Origin: Denitromonas ohlonensis
Lineage (GTDB): Bacteria > Pseudomonadota > Gammaproteobacteria > Burkholderiales > Rhodocyclaceae
Direction: 5' to 3'
Length of the DNA stretch: 64,000 bases
NCBI RefSeq assembly: GCF_007625205.1
Contig: NZ_VMNI01000007.1
Location: 124,001 to 188,000, forward strand
The translations under genes and the position numbers were made by a program. Below, one piece after another: positions 27,549 through 38,047 of this stretch (position 1 is its first letter; each line of letters begins with the position of its first letter). Below the pieces are notes generated by a model. It did no database searches. It had not been told where the DNA came from and was given only the letters and a program-made list of their open reading frames with translations.

Positions 27549-28328
27549 ATGGATAGCATTGAAGTCCGTCAGGATGGCCACATCGGCATCATCACGCTCG
27601 ACAATCCAAAGAAGCTCAACGCGCTCAGCCATGCCTTGGTGACGTCTCTCATCCATGCGCTGAACCAGTTTGCCGAGCGCGATGTGCGGGTGGTCATTCT
27701 CCGTGCGCAGCCGGGAGTCAAGGTGTGGTCGGCCGGCCACGACGTAGGCGAACTGCCGGAAGGCCGGCGTGATCCGCTGGGCTGGGATGACCCGCTGCGC
27801 AATCTGGTGCGCAGCATCGAGAGTCATCCGACGCCGGTGATCGCGATGATCGAAGGCACGGTCTGGGGTGGGGCGGTCGAGTTGGTGCTGGCTTGCGATA
27901 TCATCATCGCGGTGCCGGAATCGACCTTTGCCGTCACGCCGGCGCGCCTTGGCGTGCCTTATAACGTGAGCGGCATGATGACCTTCATGAGCGCCGCCAG
28001 CCTGCGCATCGTCAAGGAGCTGGCCTTCACCGCTGCGCCGGTCGACGCGGTGCGTGCCGAGCGGGTGGGCATGATCAACCATGTGGTGGCGAGCGACGAA
28101 CTCGAGGCCTTCACCCTGGCAATGGCCGCCACCATCGCTGATAACGCACCGATGAGCATCCGGGTGATGAAGGAGCAGTTACGGGTGCTCGCCGGCGCCA
28201 AGCCGGTCAGCCCCCGCGGCTTCGAAAAAGTGCAGGGGCTGCGGCGCGTGGTGTATGACAGCTACGACTACGCCGAGGGCATCCGTGCGTTCAAGGAAAA
28301 ACGCCGTCCGGCGTTTCTCGGGCGCTGA
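27549..28328 (+). CDS. scpB: Methylmalonyl-CoA decarboxylase (ScpB-like crotonase)
   Basis: The 259-residue crotonase-fold protein resembles E. coli ScpB along its length: KKLNALSHALV near residue 21, VWSAGHDVGELPEGRRDPLGWDDPLR near 60, MIEGTVWGGAVELVLACDII near 101 and ARLGVPYNVSGM near 130. ScpB decarboxylates (2R)-methylmalonyl-CoA to propionyl-CoA. No scpA/sbm or scpC is adjacent. Instead it converges on mmsA, whose product makes propionyl-CoA or acetyl-CoA, so a role in handling methylmalonyl or malonyl thioesters is plausible. CAGGAGAA 7 bp upstream supports the ATG. Confidence 0.8.
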   Translation: MDSIEVRQDGHIGIITLDNPKKLNALSHALVTSLIHALNQFAERDVRVVILRAQPGVKVWSAGHDVGELPEGRRDPLGWDDPLRNLVRSIESHPTPVIAMIEGTVWGGAVELVLACDIIIAVPESTFAVTPARLGVPYNVSGMMTFMSAASLRIVKELAFTAAPVDAVRAERVGMINHVVASDELEAFTLAMAATIADNAPMSIRVMKEQLRVLAGAKPVSPRGFEKVQGLRRVVYDSYDYAEGIRAFKEKRRPAFLGR

Positions 28329-28384
28329 CGGGCGCGCCGGCGGCCGGGGGGTGAGGGCCGGCCGTCGGCGCGTTCTGTCAGCCA

Positions 28385-29878
<1,494 letters not shown>

Positions 29879-29902
29879 GGTCGGATTCCTGTGGTGTCGT
29901 GA

Positions 29903-31210
29903 TCAGGCGGTGGTGGCGAGCGCCTGACGCACCGTGGTGAAAATGTGGGACAGCTCGTCCGGCGTGCTGTTGAGGAAGGGCGAGAGCTGCAGCGTGTCGC
30001 CGCCATTGCGAACGACCACGCCGGCCTCGAAGCATTTGAGGAACACCTCGTAACCCCGCGCGCCGGGGGCGCCCTCGCGTGGCGCCAGTTCGATGCCGCC
30101 CATCAGGCCGATGTTCCGGATGTCGACCACGTGCGGCGCGTCGCGCAGGGCGTGGATCGCTTCCTCAAACACCGGCTCCAGCGTGCGGGCGGTGGCAAAG
30201 GTGTTTTCCTCAGCATAGACATCCAGCGTCGCCAGCGCGGCGGCGGCGGCCAGCGGATGACCCGAGTAGGTGTAACCATGCAGGAATTCGATGGTCTGCG
30301 CCGGGCCTTGCATCAGCGCCTGGTAGATCGCCTCGCGCACCAGCACCGCGCCCATCGGCACCACGCCGTTGGTCAGGCCCTTGGCGGTGGTGATGATGTC
30401 GGGCGTGACGCCGAAGCGTTCGGCGGCAAAGGGGGCGCCCACGCGGCCGAAGGCGGTGATGACTTCGTCGAAAATCAGCAAGATGCCATGGCGGTCGCAG
30501 ATGTCACGCAGGCGCTGCAGGTAGCCGATGGGCGGCACCAGAATGCCGGTCGAGCCGGCCACGGGCTCGACGATGAGGGCGGCGATGTTGCTCGCGTCGT
30601 GCAGCGCACAGAGGCGTTCCAGATCGTCTGCCAGGTGCACGCCCCAGCTCGGCTGGCCGCGTGTGAATGCCATGTCGGCCAGCGAGTGGGTGTGGCGGAT
30701 ATGGTCGACGCCCGGCAGCAAGGCGGCGCTGAACACCTTGCGGTTGCCGGGAATGCCACCCACTGACATGCCGCCGAAGTTCACCCCGTGGTAGCCGCGC
30801 TCGCGGCCGATCAGCCGGGTGCGATGCCCCTCGCCACGGGCGCGGTGATAGGCCAGCGCCAGCTTGAGTGCGGTGTCGGCGGACTCTGAACCCGAGTTGG
30901 TGAAGAAGCAGCGGGTGAAGCCTTCGGGCGCCATGTCGGTGAGCCGGGTGGCCAGCTCGAACACTTTGGGGTGCCCCATCTGAAAGCCCATGCCGTAGTC
31001 GAGTTCGGCCACTTGCGCTTGCACCGCGTCGACAATCTTTGGATGGCAGTGGCCGAGGCCCGAGGTCCACAGGCCGGAGAAACCGTCGAGCAATTCGCGG
31101 CCGTCGTCGGTGGTGTAGTAGTGGCCGCGGGCGCGGGTGATCATGCGCGGCGCCTGCTTGAAGGCGCGGTTCATGGTGAAGGGCATCCAGTAGGCGTCGA
31201 GCGGGTTCAT
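29903..31210 (-). CDS. bauA: Omega-amino acid:pyruvate aminotransferase (beta-alanine aminotransferase type)
   Basis: This 435-residue class-III PLP aminotransferase begins MNPLDAYWMPFTMNRAFKQA, a phrase seen in omega-amino-acid:pyruvate transaminases. Motifs are GLWTSGLGHCHPKIV near residue 48, FFTNSGSESADTALKLA near 107, LLIFDEVITAFGRVG near 253 and the PLP lysine in DIITTAKGLTNGVVPMG near 282. It would turn beta-alanine and pyruvate into malonate semialdehyde and alanine, feeding MmsA. GGAGACC before the ATG at 31210 sets the start; an upstream in-frame ATG lacks this support. Confidence 0.87.
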   Translation of the reverse strand: MNPLDAYWMPFTMNRAFKQAPRMITRARGHYYTTDDGRELLDGFSGLWTSGLGHCHPKIVDAVQAQVAELDYGMGFQMGHPKVFELATRLTDMAPEGFTRCFFTNSGSESADTALKLALAYHRARGEGHRTRLIGRERGYHGVNFGGMSVGGIPGNRKVFSAALLPGVDHIRHTHSLADMAFTRGQPSWGVHLADDLERLCALHDASNIAALIVEPVAGSTGILVPPIGYLQRLRDICDRHGILLIFDEVITAFGRVGAPFAAERFGVTPDIITTAKGLTNGVVPMGAVLVREAIYQALMQGPAQTIEFLHGYTYSGHPLAAAAALATLDVYAEENTFATARTLEPVFEEAIHALRDAPHVVDIRNIGLMGGIELAPREGAPGARGYEVFLKCFEAGVVVRNGGDTLQLSPFLNSTPDELSHIFTTVRQALATTA

Positions 31211-31230
31211 GAAGGTCTCCACAAAGCGTT

Positions 31231-31302
31231 GATGCATCCTAGTCGCGCAAAACGATGCATAAAACTACAATCAACGTCAGTAAAGTTTCGGATAAATGAA
31301 AC
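31231..31302. promoter_or_regulatory. Repeats in the bauA / LysR divergent promoter region
   Basis: GATGCAT occurs at 31231-31237 and 31254-31260, two identical copies with palindromic ATGCAT cores 23 bp apart. A separate dyad GTTTC-N8-GAAAC lies at 31285-31302, just before the LysR ATG. Either could be bound by the adjacent LysR regulator, with autoregulation at the second. This is inferred from position only. Confidence 0.4.
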
Positions 31303-31303
31303 A

Positions 31304-32272
31304 ATGAAACCGCGCGCGCTGTTGAACAATCTGGCCGAAGCCGACCTGCGCTTGCTGCGGGTGTTTATTGCCATCGCCGAATCCGGGGGTTTGGCGGCGG
31401 CCGAGTTGCGACTCAACATCAGCCGGTCGGTGATCAGCCGTCATCTCAAGGCACTCGAGTCGCGGCTGGGTGTGCGCCTGTGTGAGCGCGGTCGGGCCGG
31501 CTTTGCGCTGACTGAGGAGGGCGCCACGGTGCTGGCGGCCGCGCGGCGTCTGCTGGCACAGATCGATGCCTTTCGTACCGAGATCGGTGAATTGAATGAG
31601 GGCTTGCGTGGTGAGCTGAACCTGGCGGTGTTCGACAAGTTTGTGACGAATCCCGGTTGCCGTCTGCCCCAGGCCATTGCGGCATTTGATGCGGTCGCGC
31701 CGTCGGTACGCATCAATCTGCATGTGGCGCACAGCGGCGAGATCGAGCCCGGTTTACTCGACGGGCGCTTTCAACTCGGCATCCAGCCGATGCACCGGGC
31801 GAGCGACAGCTTCGACGCCGTGTGGCTGTTTGGTGAGCCGATGCAGCTCTATTGCGCGGCCTCGCATCCGCTGGTGGCCGGGGGGCGTGCGCCGGATGAT
31901 GCCGACATTCGGGCGGCCCGGCTGGTCGGGCTGGGGTATCACTCACCCAATATGGAAACCTTCTGGCGGCTCGGGCTCCAGCCGACGGCGCGCGCGTTTG
32001 ACCAGGAGGCGACGGTGGCGCTGATATTGTCGGGCGGCTACGTCGGATTTTTACCTGCGCATTACGCGCAGCGTTTTGTGGCGGATGGCGCATTGTGTTG
32101 TATCGGTGCGTCGGTGTTTCATTACCACTGCGACTGGCATGCGTTCGTGCCGCGCAATCCGGCACCGTCGCGGCTCGCGCGCCGGTTTCTTGAGATCTTG
32201 TGCGCCTGTCATGACGCGGGAAATGTCAGCGACGGTTCGCCGCACTTCGTGAGGCCGCCTGAGGGGTCTTGA
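31304..32272 (+). CDS. LysR-family regulator, probably of the bauA-mmsA operon
   Basis: The 322-residue product begins MKPRALLNNLAEADLRLLRV with the helix-turn-helix GGLAAAELRLNISRSVISRHLKALE. The effector domain includes GELNLAVFDKFVTNPGCRLP and GGYVGFLPAHYAQRFV. The gene is divergent from bauA (93 bp between starts), so control of the aminotransferase/MmsA pair is likely. The Shine-Dalgarno is weak (GGA 11 bp upstream). The ATG is chosen because residues further upstream in the frame are antisense to bauA and not LysR-like. Confidence 0.88.
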   Translation: MKPRALLNNLAEADLRLLRVFIAIAESGGLAAAELRLNISRSVISRHLKALESRLGVRLCERGRAGFALTEEGATVLAAARRLLAQIDAFRTEIGELNEGLRGELNLAVFDKFVTNPGCRLPQAIAAFDAVAPSVRINLHVAHSGEIEPGLLDGRFQLGIQPMHRASDSFDAVWLFGEPMQLYCAASHPLVAGGRAPDDADIRAARLVGLGYHSPNMETFWRLGLQPTARAFDQEATVALILSGGYVGFLPAHYAQRFVADGALCCIGASVFHYHCDWHAFVPRNPAPSRLARRFLEILCACHDAGNVSDGSPHFVRPPEGS

Positions 32273-32575
32273 TCGTCCCGAACATCGCGCGGGTGAGTGC
32301 GTGCTGCTCGAGCAGGTGCCGGAACCTGAGTCAGGTCGTCGTGTCCGGCGCGGTCTCCCACGCCGGTGCGATGCCGACCAAGCGGCGGATGGACTGACGG
32401 CCGTAGCGCGCGACTTCAATGCCTTCGTTGGAGCGGCCGAAACGTTGCTGCGCGACAAGCCTGCGCAGTCTCAGGGTCATTCCTTGAGCGGCTGTTCGCG
32501 CCCCGGCGGGCTTTTCAACGCGTGCCGGGCAGTGCATGCTGGCCCCTGAACGGGAACACCCGTGCGGGAGCGCCT
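32273..32575. other. 303-bp region without a recognisable gene, upstream of the TIR-STAND gene
   Basis: No convincing gene is seen. On the plus strand a frame at 32301-32549 encodes VARDFNAFVGAAETLLRD, which faintly recalls DUF883/ElaB-type proteins. On the minus strand a frame gives LVAQQRFGRSNEGIEVARYG. Neither has a start with a ribosome site, and the resemblance could be chance. The stretch probably holds the promoter of the following gene and possibly gene remnants. Confidence 0.4.
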
Positions 32576-35500
32576 GTGTCAGGGATCTTCATCAGCCACA
32601 GCAGTCGTGACAACACCGCGGCCGACGATCTGGCCACGCGGCTGCGTGCGCAAGGCTACCAGTCGCTATTCCTCGACTTCGACCCGGCTGACGGTATTCC
32701 CGTCGGTCGCCATTGGGAGCGCGAAATCTACGCGCAGTTGCGCGCTTGCAGCGGCGTGGTGGTGCTGTGCAGCGTGCACTCGATGGCTTCCGACTGGTGC
32801 TTTGCCGAAATCACTCATGCCCGCGCGCTCGGCAAACAACTTTTTCCGCTGATCATCGACGCATGCGAGTTGCGCTCCGTGCTGCTCGATACCCAGAGCA
32901 CCGATCTGCGCCCCGACGCGGAGGCGGGCTACGCACGTCTGTGGCGCGGCATGCGCAGCGCCGGCCTGGACCCGACCGACAGCTTTGACTGGGATGTGCA
33001 TCGTCCACCGTATCCTGGCCTGACGCCGTTTCAGATGGCCGATGCGGCGGTGTATTTCGGCCGCGATGACGACCAGCGGTGCTGTCTCGATACGTTGGCG
33101 CAGATGCGCCGGTATGGCGGCGACCGGCTGCTGGTGCTGGTCGGTACGTCGGGCAGCGGAAAATCCTCGCTGGTGCGCGCCGGGGTGATCCCGAAACTGT
33201 CGCGCATGCCCGACTGGCACGTGCTGGCGCCGATGCGACCGCGCCAGCAACCGGTCGACGAACTGGCGCGCGCCTTGCCCGAGGCCCCGCGGGTGCGGCT
33301 GATCGGAGACACCAGCGAACGGGCGCTCGCCGTTGCGGCGGCGGAGGTGGCGGCCGCATCGAATCCGGGCGCCGAGCGGCGCGCGGTGCTGCTCGTCATT
33401 GACCAACTGGAAGAGCTCGTCACCACTAGCGACGCCGCCGCGGCGGCGCGCTTTGTCGATCTGTTGCGTACCGCGCTGGTCGGCGAGGGAGGGGATCTGT
33501 ATTGCCTGGCCACGCTGCGCGCGGATTATCTGTCCGCGCTGCAGTCGCACGCCGCCTGGGGGCAGATGCCGTTTCGCGAAATGTCACTCGGTCCGATGAC
33601 ACCACGCCATTTTGCCGAGATCATCAGCAAACCGGCGCAGGTTGCCGGCATCGAGCTCGAGCCCGGGTTGGTCGAAACCATGGTGCAGGATACCGGCACG
33701 GCCGACGCGCTGCCCTTGCTCGCGTTCACGCTCAACCGCCTGTGGCGCGACTTTGGCGCCGACGGCAAGATCACGCTCGACGAATACACCGAGCGCGTCG
33801 GCGGGCTCGAAGGCGCGATCCGGCAGGAGGCGGACGCCGTGCTCGCCGCGCTCAAACCCACGCGACCGCAGATTTCCGAGTTGCGCCGCGCCTTCCGCCA
33901 CATGGTGCGGGTCGACCCGGAGGGGCAGTACACCCGGCGCTCGATGCGCTGGCAGGAGATTCCCGCCGAGATTCATCCGCTCATGGAAGCCTTCGTCAAG
34001 GCACGCCTGCTGGTGTCGGGGCAGGAGGATCCAGGCGCGGGCAGCGAGGGCGCGCGCACCCTGGAAGTTGCGCACGAGGCGCTGTTCCGCGCCTGGGATC
34101 GGCTCAAACGCTGGCTCGACGAAGACCGCGCGTTCCTGCTGTGGCGCCAGCATCTGCGTCCCGAGGCCGACGCCTGGCAGGCGGCGCCGAAGGATCAGGG
34201 GCTGCTCTTGCGTGGCGGTCCGCTGGCCGAAGCACACCGCTGGCTGAACGAGCGCGAGCGTGAAGTCGACGACACGCTGCGCGCCTTCATCGCCGCCAGC
34301 ACCCAGGCGGCTCGTCGAGCGCGCCGACGCTGGCGCGCGCTCGAAGCCGGCATCGCGATCGGCTTTGTGGCGGTGAGCTGGCTGGGCGTCAAACTGTGGC
34401 AACAGCGCCTGGAGACCCACACTCAGTTGGTCAACAGCTACTGGAGCGGCGCCGTGTCGGCGCGTGACGCCACCGGCGACGCGCTCAAGGCCGCCCATTA
34501 TTTCGCGCGCGTCGCGGATCTCACCCCGCTCACCCAGGCCCGCGAAAGTGCGCTCATTGGCGTGGGCGTGCTCAGCGGAGGGGTGGCGCTGAACCGTATG
34601 ATCGCGCTTCCCGCCGCACCTGACGGTGTGGGCGTGCGCGCCGACGATGCGCTGCTGGTGTCGTGGTCCGCAGGAGACGCCACGCTGCATGATTTGCACA
34701 GCGGCGCCACGCTGGCGCAAGCCGCACACGCCACGCCCTTGCAGGAGGCGCTTATCGCAGCGCAACGCCATGTTGTCTCGCGTGACGCGGCGGGTGGCGT
34801 GTGGTTGTGGAGCCCCGGGCAAGCGGCGCGCGCGTTGGCATCGGACGCCATCGCCGGTATTGCGCTCGACGAGGATGGGCGGCGCCTGCTCGGCTGGCAT
34901 GCGGGCGGTGTGCGGATATGGTCGCTGCCGGAAGGCGACGTGGTGCACCGCCTCACGCTCACGGCGTCGATTGCCGGCGCGCGTTTCCTTGGCGGTGAAG
35001 GCGTGCTGGCGTGGAGCAAGGACGGCCAGTTCTGGCAATGGCGCATTGGCGAGGCCGAGGCGTCATCGACCTGGCAAATGGCTTGCGCCGTGCGCGGCGT
35101 GGACATCGCTGTCGACGCGGGCAGTGTGCTGAGCTGGTGCGACGCCACATTGATGCGCCACGATTTCACGCCGGACGGGGCGCAAGTGCCGCCGTGGGCG
35201 TCGCCGGAAACGGTTGACGGTGCCCGTATCGTGCCGGGCGGTGACGTCATTGTTTCGTGGAACGCGGCGCGCGGGCGTTTGCGTCTATGGAACGCCGCGA
35301 CCGGCCAGCCGCGTTTCGATCAGCCGCTCGCACGCGACAGCGACGACAGCATCTCGCACGTGCTGGTCGCGCCACAGGGGGCGCGCATCATCAGCAGCGG
35401 AGGCGGGGGCAACATCGACCTGTGGGATGTTGCCGAAGGCGCTGCCGCGGCGCGAGGCCGTCATGACAAGAACGAGGCGACGGTGTCGACCGCGATCGCC

Positions 35501-36265
35501 CCGGATGGCACACGCGTGCTCGCCTGGAGCGCCACGGCCGGCGCGCGCCTGTGGGACACCAACACGATGACGCCGCTCAGCCTTCCGCTGCGGCACCGCG
35601 AACGCATTACCGGCGCCGCGTTTTTCGACGACGGCGAGGGCATCGTGACCTGGTCCAACGACGCCGATCTGCGGGTGTGGCGGCGTCACCCGGGGGCCGA
35701 GCTGACCGCGCCGGTCGCAGCTTCGAGCAGCGCATCAAGCAAGGCCAGGGCGACAGTGCCGGACACCGCCCTCAAGGCGCGCCTCGACGCGCTTGGTCTG
35801 CATGGTTATGAATTGCTCGATCAACGCGATGACGCCACGCTGGTGGCAGCCGGACCGCTAGCGCGTCGCCTTGGCGCCGACGGCCTGCTCTCGCCACCGC
35901 TCACCCTCAACGAAGGTGTCAGCAGCGGCGCGCTGTTGGCCGACGGCCGTATCGTGCTGTGGGGCAATACCAGCGTACAACTCTGGGACGCCATCTCCGG
36001 CCAGCCGCTCAGCGCGCAACTGCGTTCCGACGTGCTCTATCCAGAATCCGCCCGCGTCGATGGCGGCTTGCTGACTTCCGACGGCAATCGCGCGCGCCAA
36101 TGGCGCTGGCCCGTACCCGACACCGCAGGCGTGGCGGCGCAACAGTGGTTGGCCGTAACGAGTGCAACGCAGATGGACGCGCAGGGCGCAATGTCGGTGA
36201 TGACGCGTGAGGCGTGGTGCGCACTGGCGGGGGCGGTGCCTGATCGTGCGGCTTGCGCGAAATAG
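32576..36265 (+). CDS. TIR domain - nSTAND NTPase - membrane helix - WD40-like propeller protein
   Basis: The 1229-residue, multi-domain protein has a TIR domain at about residues 2-95, beginning SGIFISHSSRDN. Its putative NADase glutamate is E78, in SDWCFAEI. An nSTAND1-type entry motif, PPYPGLTPFQMADAAVYFGR, lies near 144. Walker A (LVGTSGSGKSSLVRAG) is at about 188-203 and Walker B (VLLVIDQLEELV) near 271. A winged-helix-like region around 480-570 includes VAHEALFRAWDRLKRWL. A single hydrophobic helix (AGIAIGFVAVSWLGVKLW) lies at about 591-608, and divergent WD40-like repeats run from about 650 to the end (IDLWD, LRVWRR, VQLWDAISGQ). The start is GTG 32576 with GGGAG 5-6 bp upstream; 70 upstream codons are not TIR-like. 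Architecture fits a STAND immune or signalling receptor with a TIR effector. Trigger and output are unknown. Confidence 0.85.
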   Translation: MSGIFISHSSRDNTAADDLATRLRAQGYQSLFLDFDPADGIPVGRHWEREIYAQLRACSGVVVLCSVHSMASDWCFAEITHARALGKQLFPLIIDACELRSVLLDTQSTDLRPDAEAGYARLWRGMRSAGLDPTDSFDWDVHRPPYPGLTPFQMADAAVYFGRDDDQRCCLDTLAQMRRYGGDRLLVLVGTSGSGKSSLVRAGVIPKLSRMPDWHVLAPMRPRQQPVDELARALPEAPRVRLIGDTSERALAVAAAEVAAASNPGAERRAVLLVIDQLEELVTTSDAAAAARFVDLLRTALVGEGGDLYCLATLRADYLSALQSHAAWGQMPFREMSLGPMTPRHFAEIISKPAQVAGIELEPGLVETMVQDTGTADALPLLAFTLNRLWRDFGADGKITLDEYTERVGGLEGAIRQEADAVLAALKPTRPQISELRRAFRHMVRVDPEGQYTRRSMRWQEIPAEIHPLMEAFVKARLLVSGQEDPGAGSEGARTLEVAHEALFRAWDRLKRWLDEDRAFLLWRQHLRPEADAWQAAPKDQGLLLRGGPLAEAHRWLNEREREVDDTLRAFIAASTQAARRARRRWRALEAGIAIGFVAVSWLGVKLWQQRLETHTQLVNSYWSGAVSARDATGDALKAAHYFARVADLTPLTQARESALIGVGVLSGGVALNRMIALPAAPDGVGVRADDALLVSWSAGDATLHDLHSGATLAQAAHATPLQEALIAAQRHVVSRDAAGGVWLWSPGQAARALASDAIAGIALDEDGRRLLGWHAGGVRIWSLPEGDVVHRLTLTASIAGARFLGGEGVLAWSKDGQFWQWRIGEAEASSTWQMACAVRGVDIAVDAGSVLSWCDATLMRHDFTPDGAQVPPWASPETVDGARIVPGGDVIVSWNAARGRLRLWNAATGQPRFDQPLARDSDDSISHVLVAPQGARIISSGGGGNIDLWDVAEGAAAARGRHDKNEATVSTAIAPDGTRVLAWSATAGARLWDTNTMTPLSLPLRHRERITGAAFFDDGEGIVTWSNDADLRVWRRHPGAELTAPVAASSSASSKARATVPDTALKARLDALGLHGYELLDQRDDATLVAAGPLARRLGADGLLSPPLTLNEGVSSGALLADGRIVLWGNTSVQLWDAISGQPLSAQLRSDVLYPESARVDGGLLTSDGNRARQWRWPVPDTAGVAAQQWLAVTSATQMDAQGAMSVMTREAWCALAGAVPDRAACAK

Positions 36266-36302
36266 CCGGTGCCGGAGTCGATGCGTTTTTCAGCCCGCGC
36301 GC

Positions 36303-37310
36303 TTATCGCACCTGAACCAGCGAATCAGACCACGCGCCGATCCAGTCTCCGCCGTCGTCCCAGACGCGCACCTGCAACTGGTGGCGGCCCCGTGAGACGC
36401 GGGCTTGTTCGTCCTGACCGTTCCAGCGTTGCGCCGGGGCGCTCTCCACACGACTGTTGCGCTGTACGCTGCCGATCCGCTGGCCATTGACATAGCGTTT
36501 GCGTGCGCCGTCCGGGCTTTGCGTGATGCGCATGTATTCGACTGCGGAGTTGTCAAAATCGGAGCGCGAGCGGAAGGCGAAGCTGGCGGTGTCGCCGTTT
36601 TGTACGCGCACTTCGCCGGGGTTGAATTCGAGCTGGTCGACGGCGATGGAGCCGACGGCGCGCGGGCCGCAGCCGATGCCGTACACGGTGAATCCGTCGA
36701 TGGTTTCGGTGCCGGTTTGTGCATCGGCGGCGGTGACGGCGAACACGGCAGGTCTGACGCTATCGCCCAGAAAAGGGGGCAGATCGAAGCGCAGCAGATG
36801 ACGCCCGAGGCCGAACTGGTCGAGCCGATAGGTGACGATTTCGGCACCGGGCACGCTGATGCGGAGCAGCACACGCCCCGGTTTATGCTGCGCATAATCG
36901 ACCACGATCGGCCAGCCGCTGCGCACCAGCGCGCGGATGCCGAAGGCGCTGGTATTGAACTGGGTGGGGACTTGCGGTCCGGTCTGCAGCAGTTGCTGCA
37001 TGCCTTTGTCGTCATTGCGTTGTTCGGTCGTCTCGGCCTTGAGGTGACGGTTAATGGCAAACAGCGCCACCGCGCCGACAATGAGCGCGGGGATGCCCCA
37101 GTTGCTGCCGCCGTCGCCGCCTTTGTCGCCGTTATCATAATTGCTCGGCGGGGTAGGGTAGGGTACGCGTGTCGGTGCTGAAGTGCCTGGAGGTGTATTG
37201 GGTGGCGGATATGGGTTCGGCGACTGCGCCCAAGCCGATGTCGGCGAGATCGCGCACAGCACGAAGCCAAGAAAGACGCAAAGGCCGCGCTGCCATTGTC
37301 GCCTCATCAT
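36303..37310 (-). CDS. Uncharacterised exported protein with Pro-rich linker and membrane anchor
   Basis: The 335-residue product has a signal peptide ending SPTSAWA near residue 28, then a Pro-rich stretch (PNPYPPPNTPPGTSAPTRVP). A Gly/Asp-rich segment precedes a second hydrophobic helix (WGIPALIVGAVALFAINRHL, about 84-103). The remaining 230 residues look beta-rich, with phrases such as PGRVLLRISVPGAEIVTYRL and RHQLQVRVWDDGGDWIGAW near the end. I recognise no family. It lies 11 bp behind the glycine-zipper lipoprotein gene, so the two form an operon of the cell envelope, convergent with the TIR-STAND gene (37 bp apart). Confidence 0.75.
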   Translation of the reverse strand: MMRRQWQRGLCVFLGFVLCAISPTSAWAQSPNPYPPPNTPPGTSAPTRVPYPTPPSNYDNGDKGGDGGSNWGIPALIVGAVALFAINRHLKAETTEQRNDDKGMQQLLQTGPQVPTQFNTSAFGIRALVRSGWPIVVDYAQHKPGRVLLRISVPGAEIVTYRLDQFGLGRHLLRFDLPPFLGDSVRPAVFAVTAADAQTGTETIDGFTVYGIGCGPRAVGSIAVDQLEFNPGEVRVQNGDTASFAFRSRSDFDNSAVEYMRITQSPDGARKRYVNGQRIGSVQRNSRVESAPAQRWNGQDEQARVSRGRHQLQVRVWDDGGDWIGAWSDSLVQVR

Positions 37311-37321
37311 GACGGGCCTCC

Positions 37322-37804
37322 TTATACCTGCTGACCGTCGACGGCGAGCGCATCGCTACCCGGCGACTTGCAGGCCACACCCTCCATCACCTCGCGTTTG
37401 CCGTCGACAAAAACGACCTGATCAAAACGCCGGCACTGCTGTTCGCCTTTGGCGTAGACGTCGGACGTTGGTGTGACCGCAAAGTCGCGATTGCTGTCAT
37501 CGTTGTGCCAACGCACGGTTTGCCCGGTGGGCGCTTCGTTAATGGTCTCGGCGAAGCGTTTTTTGTCGGCCTCATCCATGTATTGACCGATCATGCGGCC
37601 GACTGCAGCGCCGACCAAGGCGCCGATGATCGTGCCGCCGGCGCCGCCGTCGTCGACTTGATTGCCGAGGATGCCGCCGAGAACACTGCCGATGATGGTG
37701 CCCGTATCACGCTTGTTGGTCGTTTCACAGCCTGTTGTGCTGACCAGGGTGAAGGCGACGGCGATGGACGACGCGATGGTTCGTGCTGAGACCAAATGAC
37801 GCAT
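37322..37804 (-). CDS. Glycine-zipper outer-membrane lipoprotein (17-kDa surface-antigen family)
   Basis: The 160-residue product has a lipoprotein signal peptide with lipobox LVSTTGC near residues 25-31. A glycine-zipper 2TM segment follows (GTIIGSVLGGILGNQ, then GTIIGALVGAAVGRMIGQYM). The C-terminal domain contains APTGQTVRWHND and QQCRRFDQVVFVDGKREVMEG, which resembles the 17-kDa surface antigen fold. GGAGG 8 bp before the ATG at 37804 fixes the start. It heads a two-gene operon with the Pro-rich exported protein. Confidence 0.85.
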   Translation of the reverse strand: MRHLVSARTIASSIAVAFTLVSTTGCETTNKRDTGTIIGSVLGGILGNQVDDGGAGGTIIGALVGAAVGRMIGQYMDEADKKRFAETINEAPTGQTVRWHNDDSNRDFAVTPTSDVYAKGEQQCRRFDQVVFVDGKREVMEGVACKSPGSDALAVDGQQV

Positions 37805-38047
37805 CTTCTTTACCTCCGAAATGGCACGGGCCAAGCATGTGCAAGCGGCGCCGAGGCTGCGGTTGGCGCAGAATGGGTCGGCTGTTTATTGCAGTATAGG
37901 TAGGGATGTCGCCCATGTAATTGTGGGCCTTGGCGCTGATGCGCGCAGTGCGATGCGCCACCGGACCAGCGTGACGCAGTGCATGCTGGAGACAGCCCCT
38001 GACGACGCCGGTTTGTCTCGTGGTCGCGTGCCGGGTCTTCGTGGGAG
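37805..38047. other. Non-coding or degraded stretch between the lipoprotein gene and the palindromic repeat
   Basis: No frame with protein-like sequence is seen here on either strand. The 243 bp include the presumed promoter of the lipoprotein operon and may include remnants left by the event that truncated the adjacent polyphosphate kinase gene. Confidence 0.5.

Noticed and set aside
32366-32575. N-terminal extension of 70 codons for the TIR-STAND protein starting at ATG 32366
   Set aside because: The extension is Arg/Cys-rich and not TIR-like, and GTG 32576 has a good GGGAG site and begins exactly at the TIR strand.
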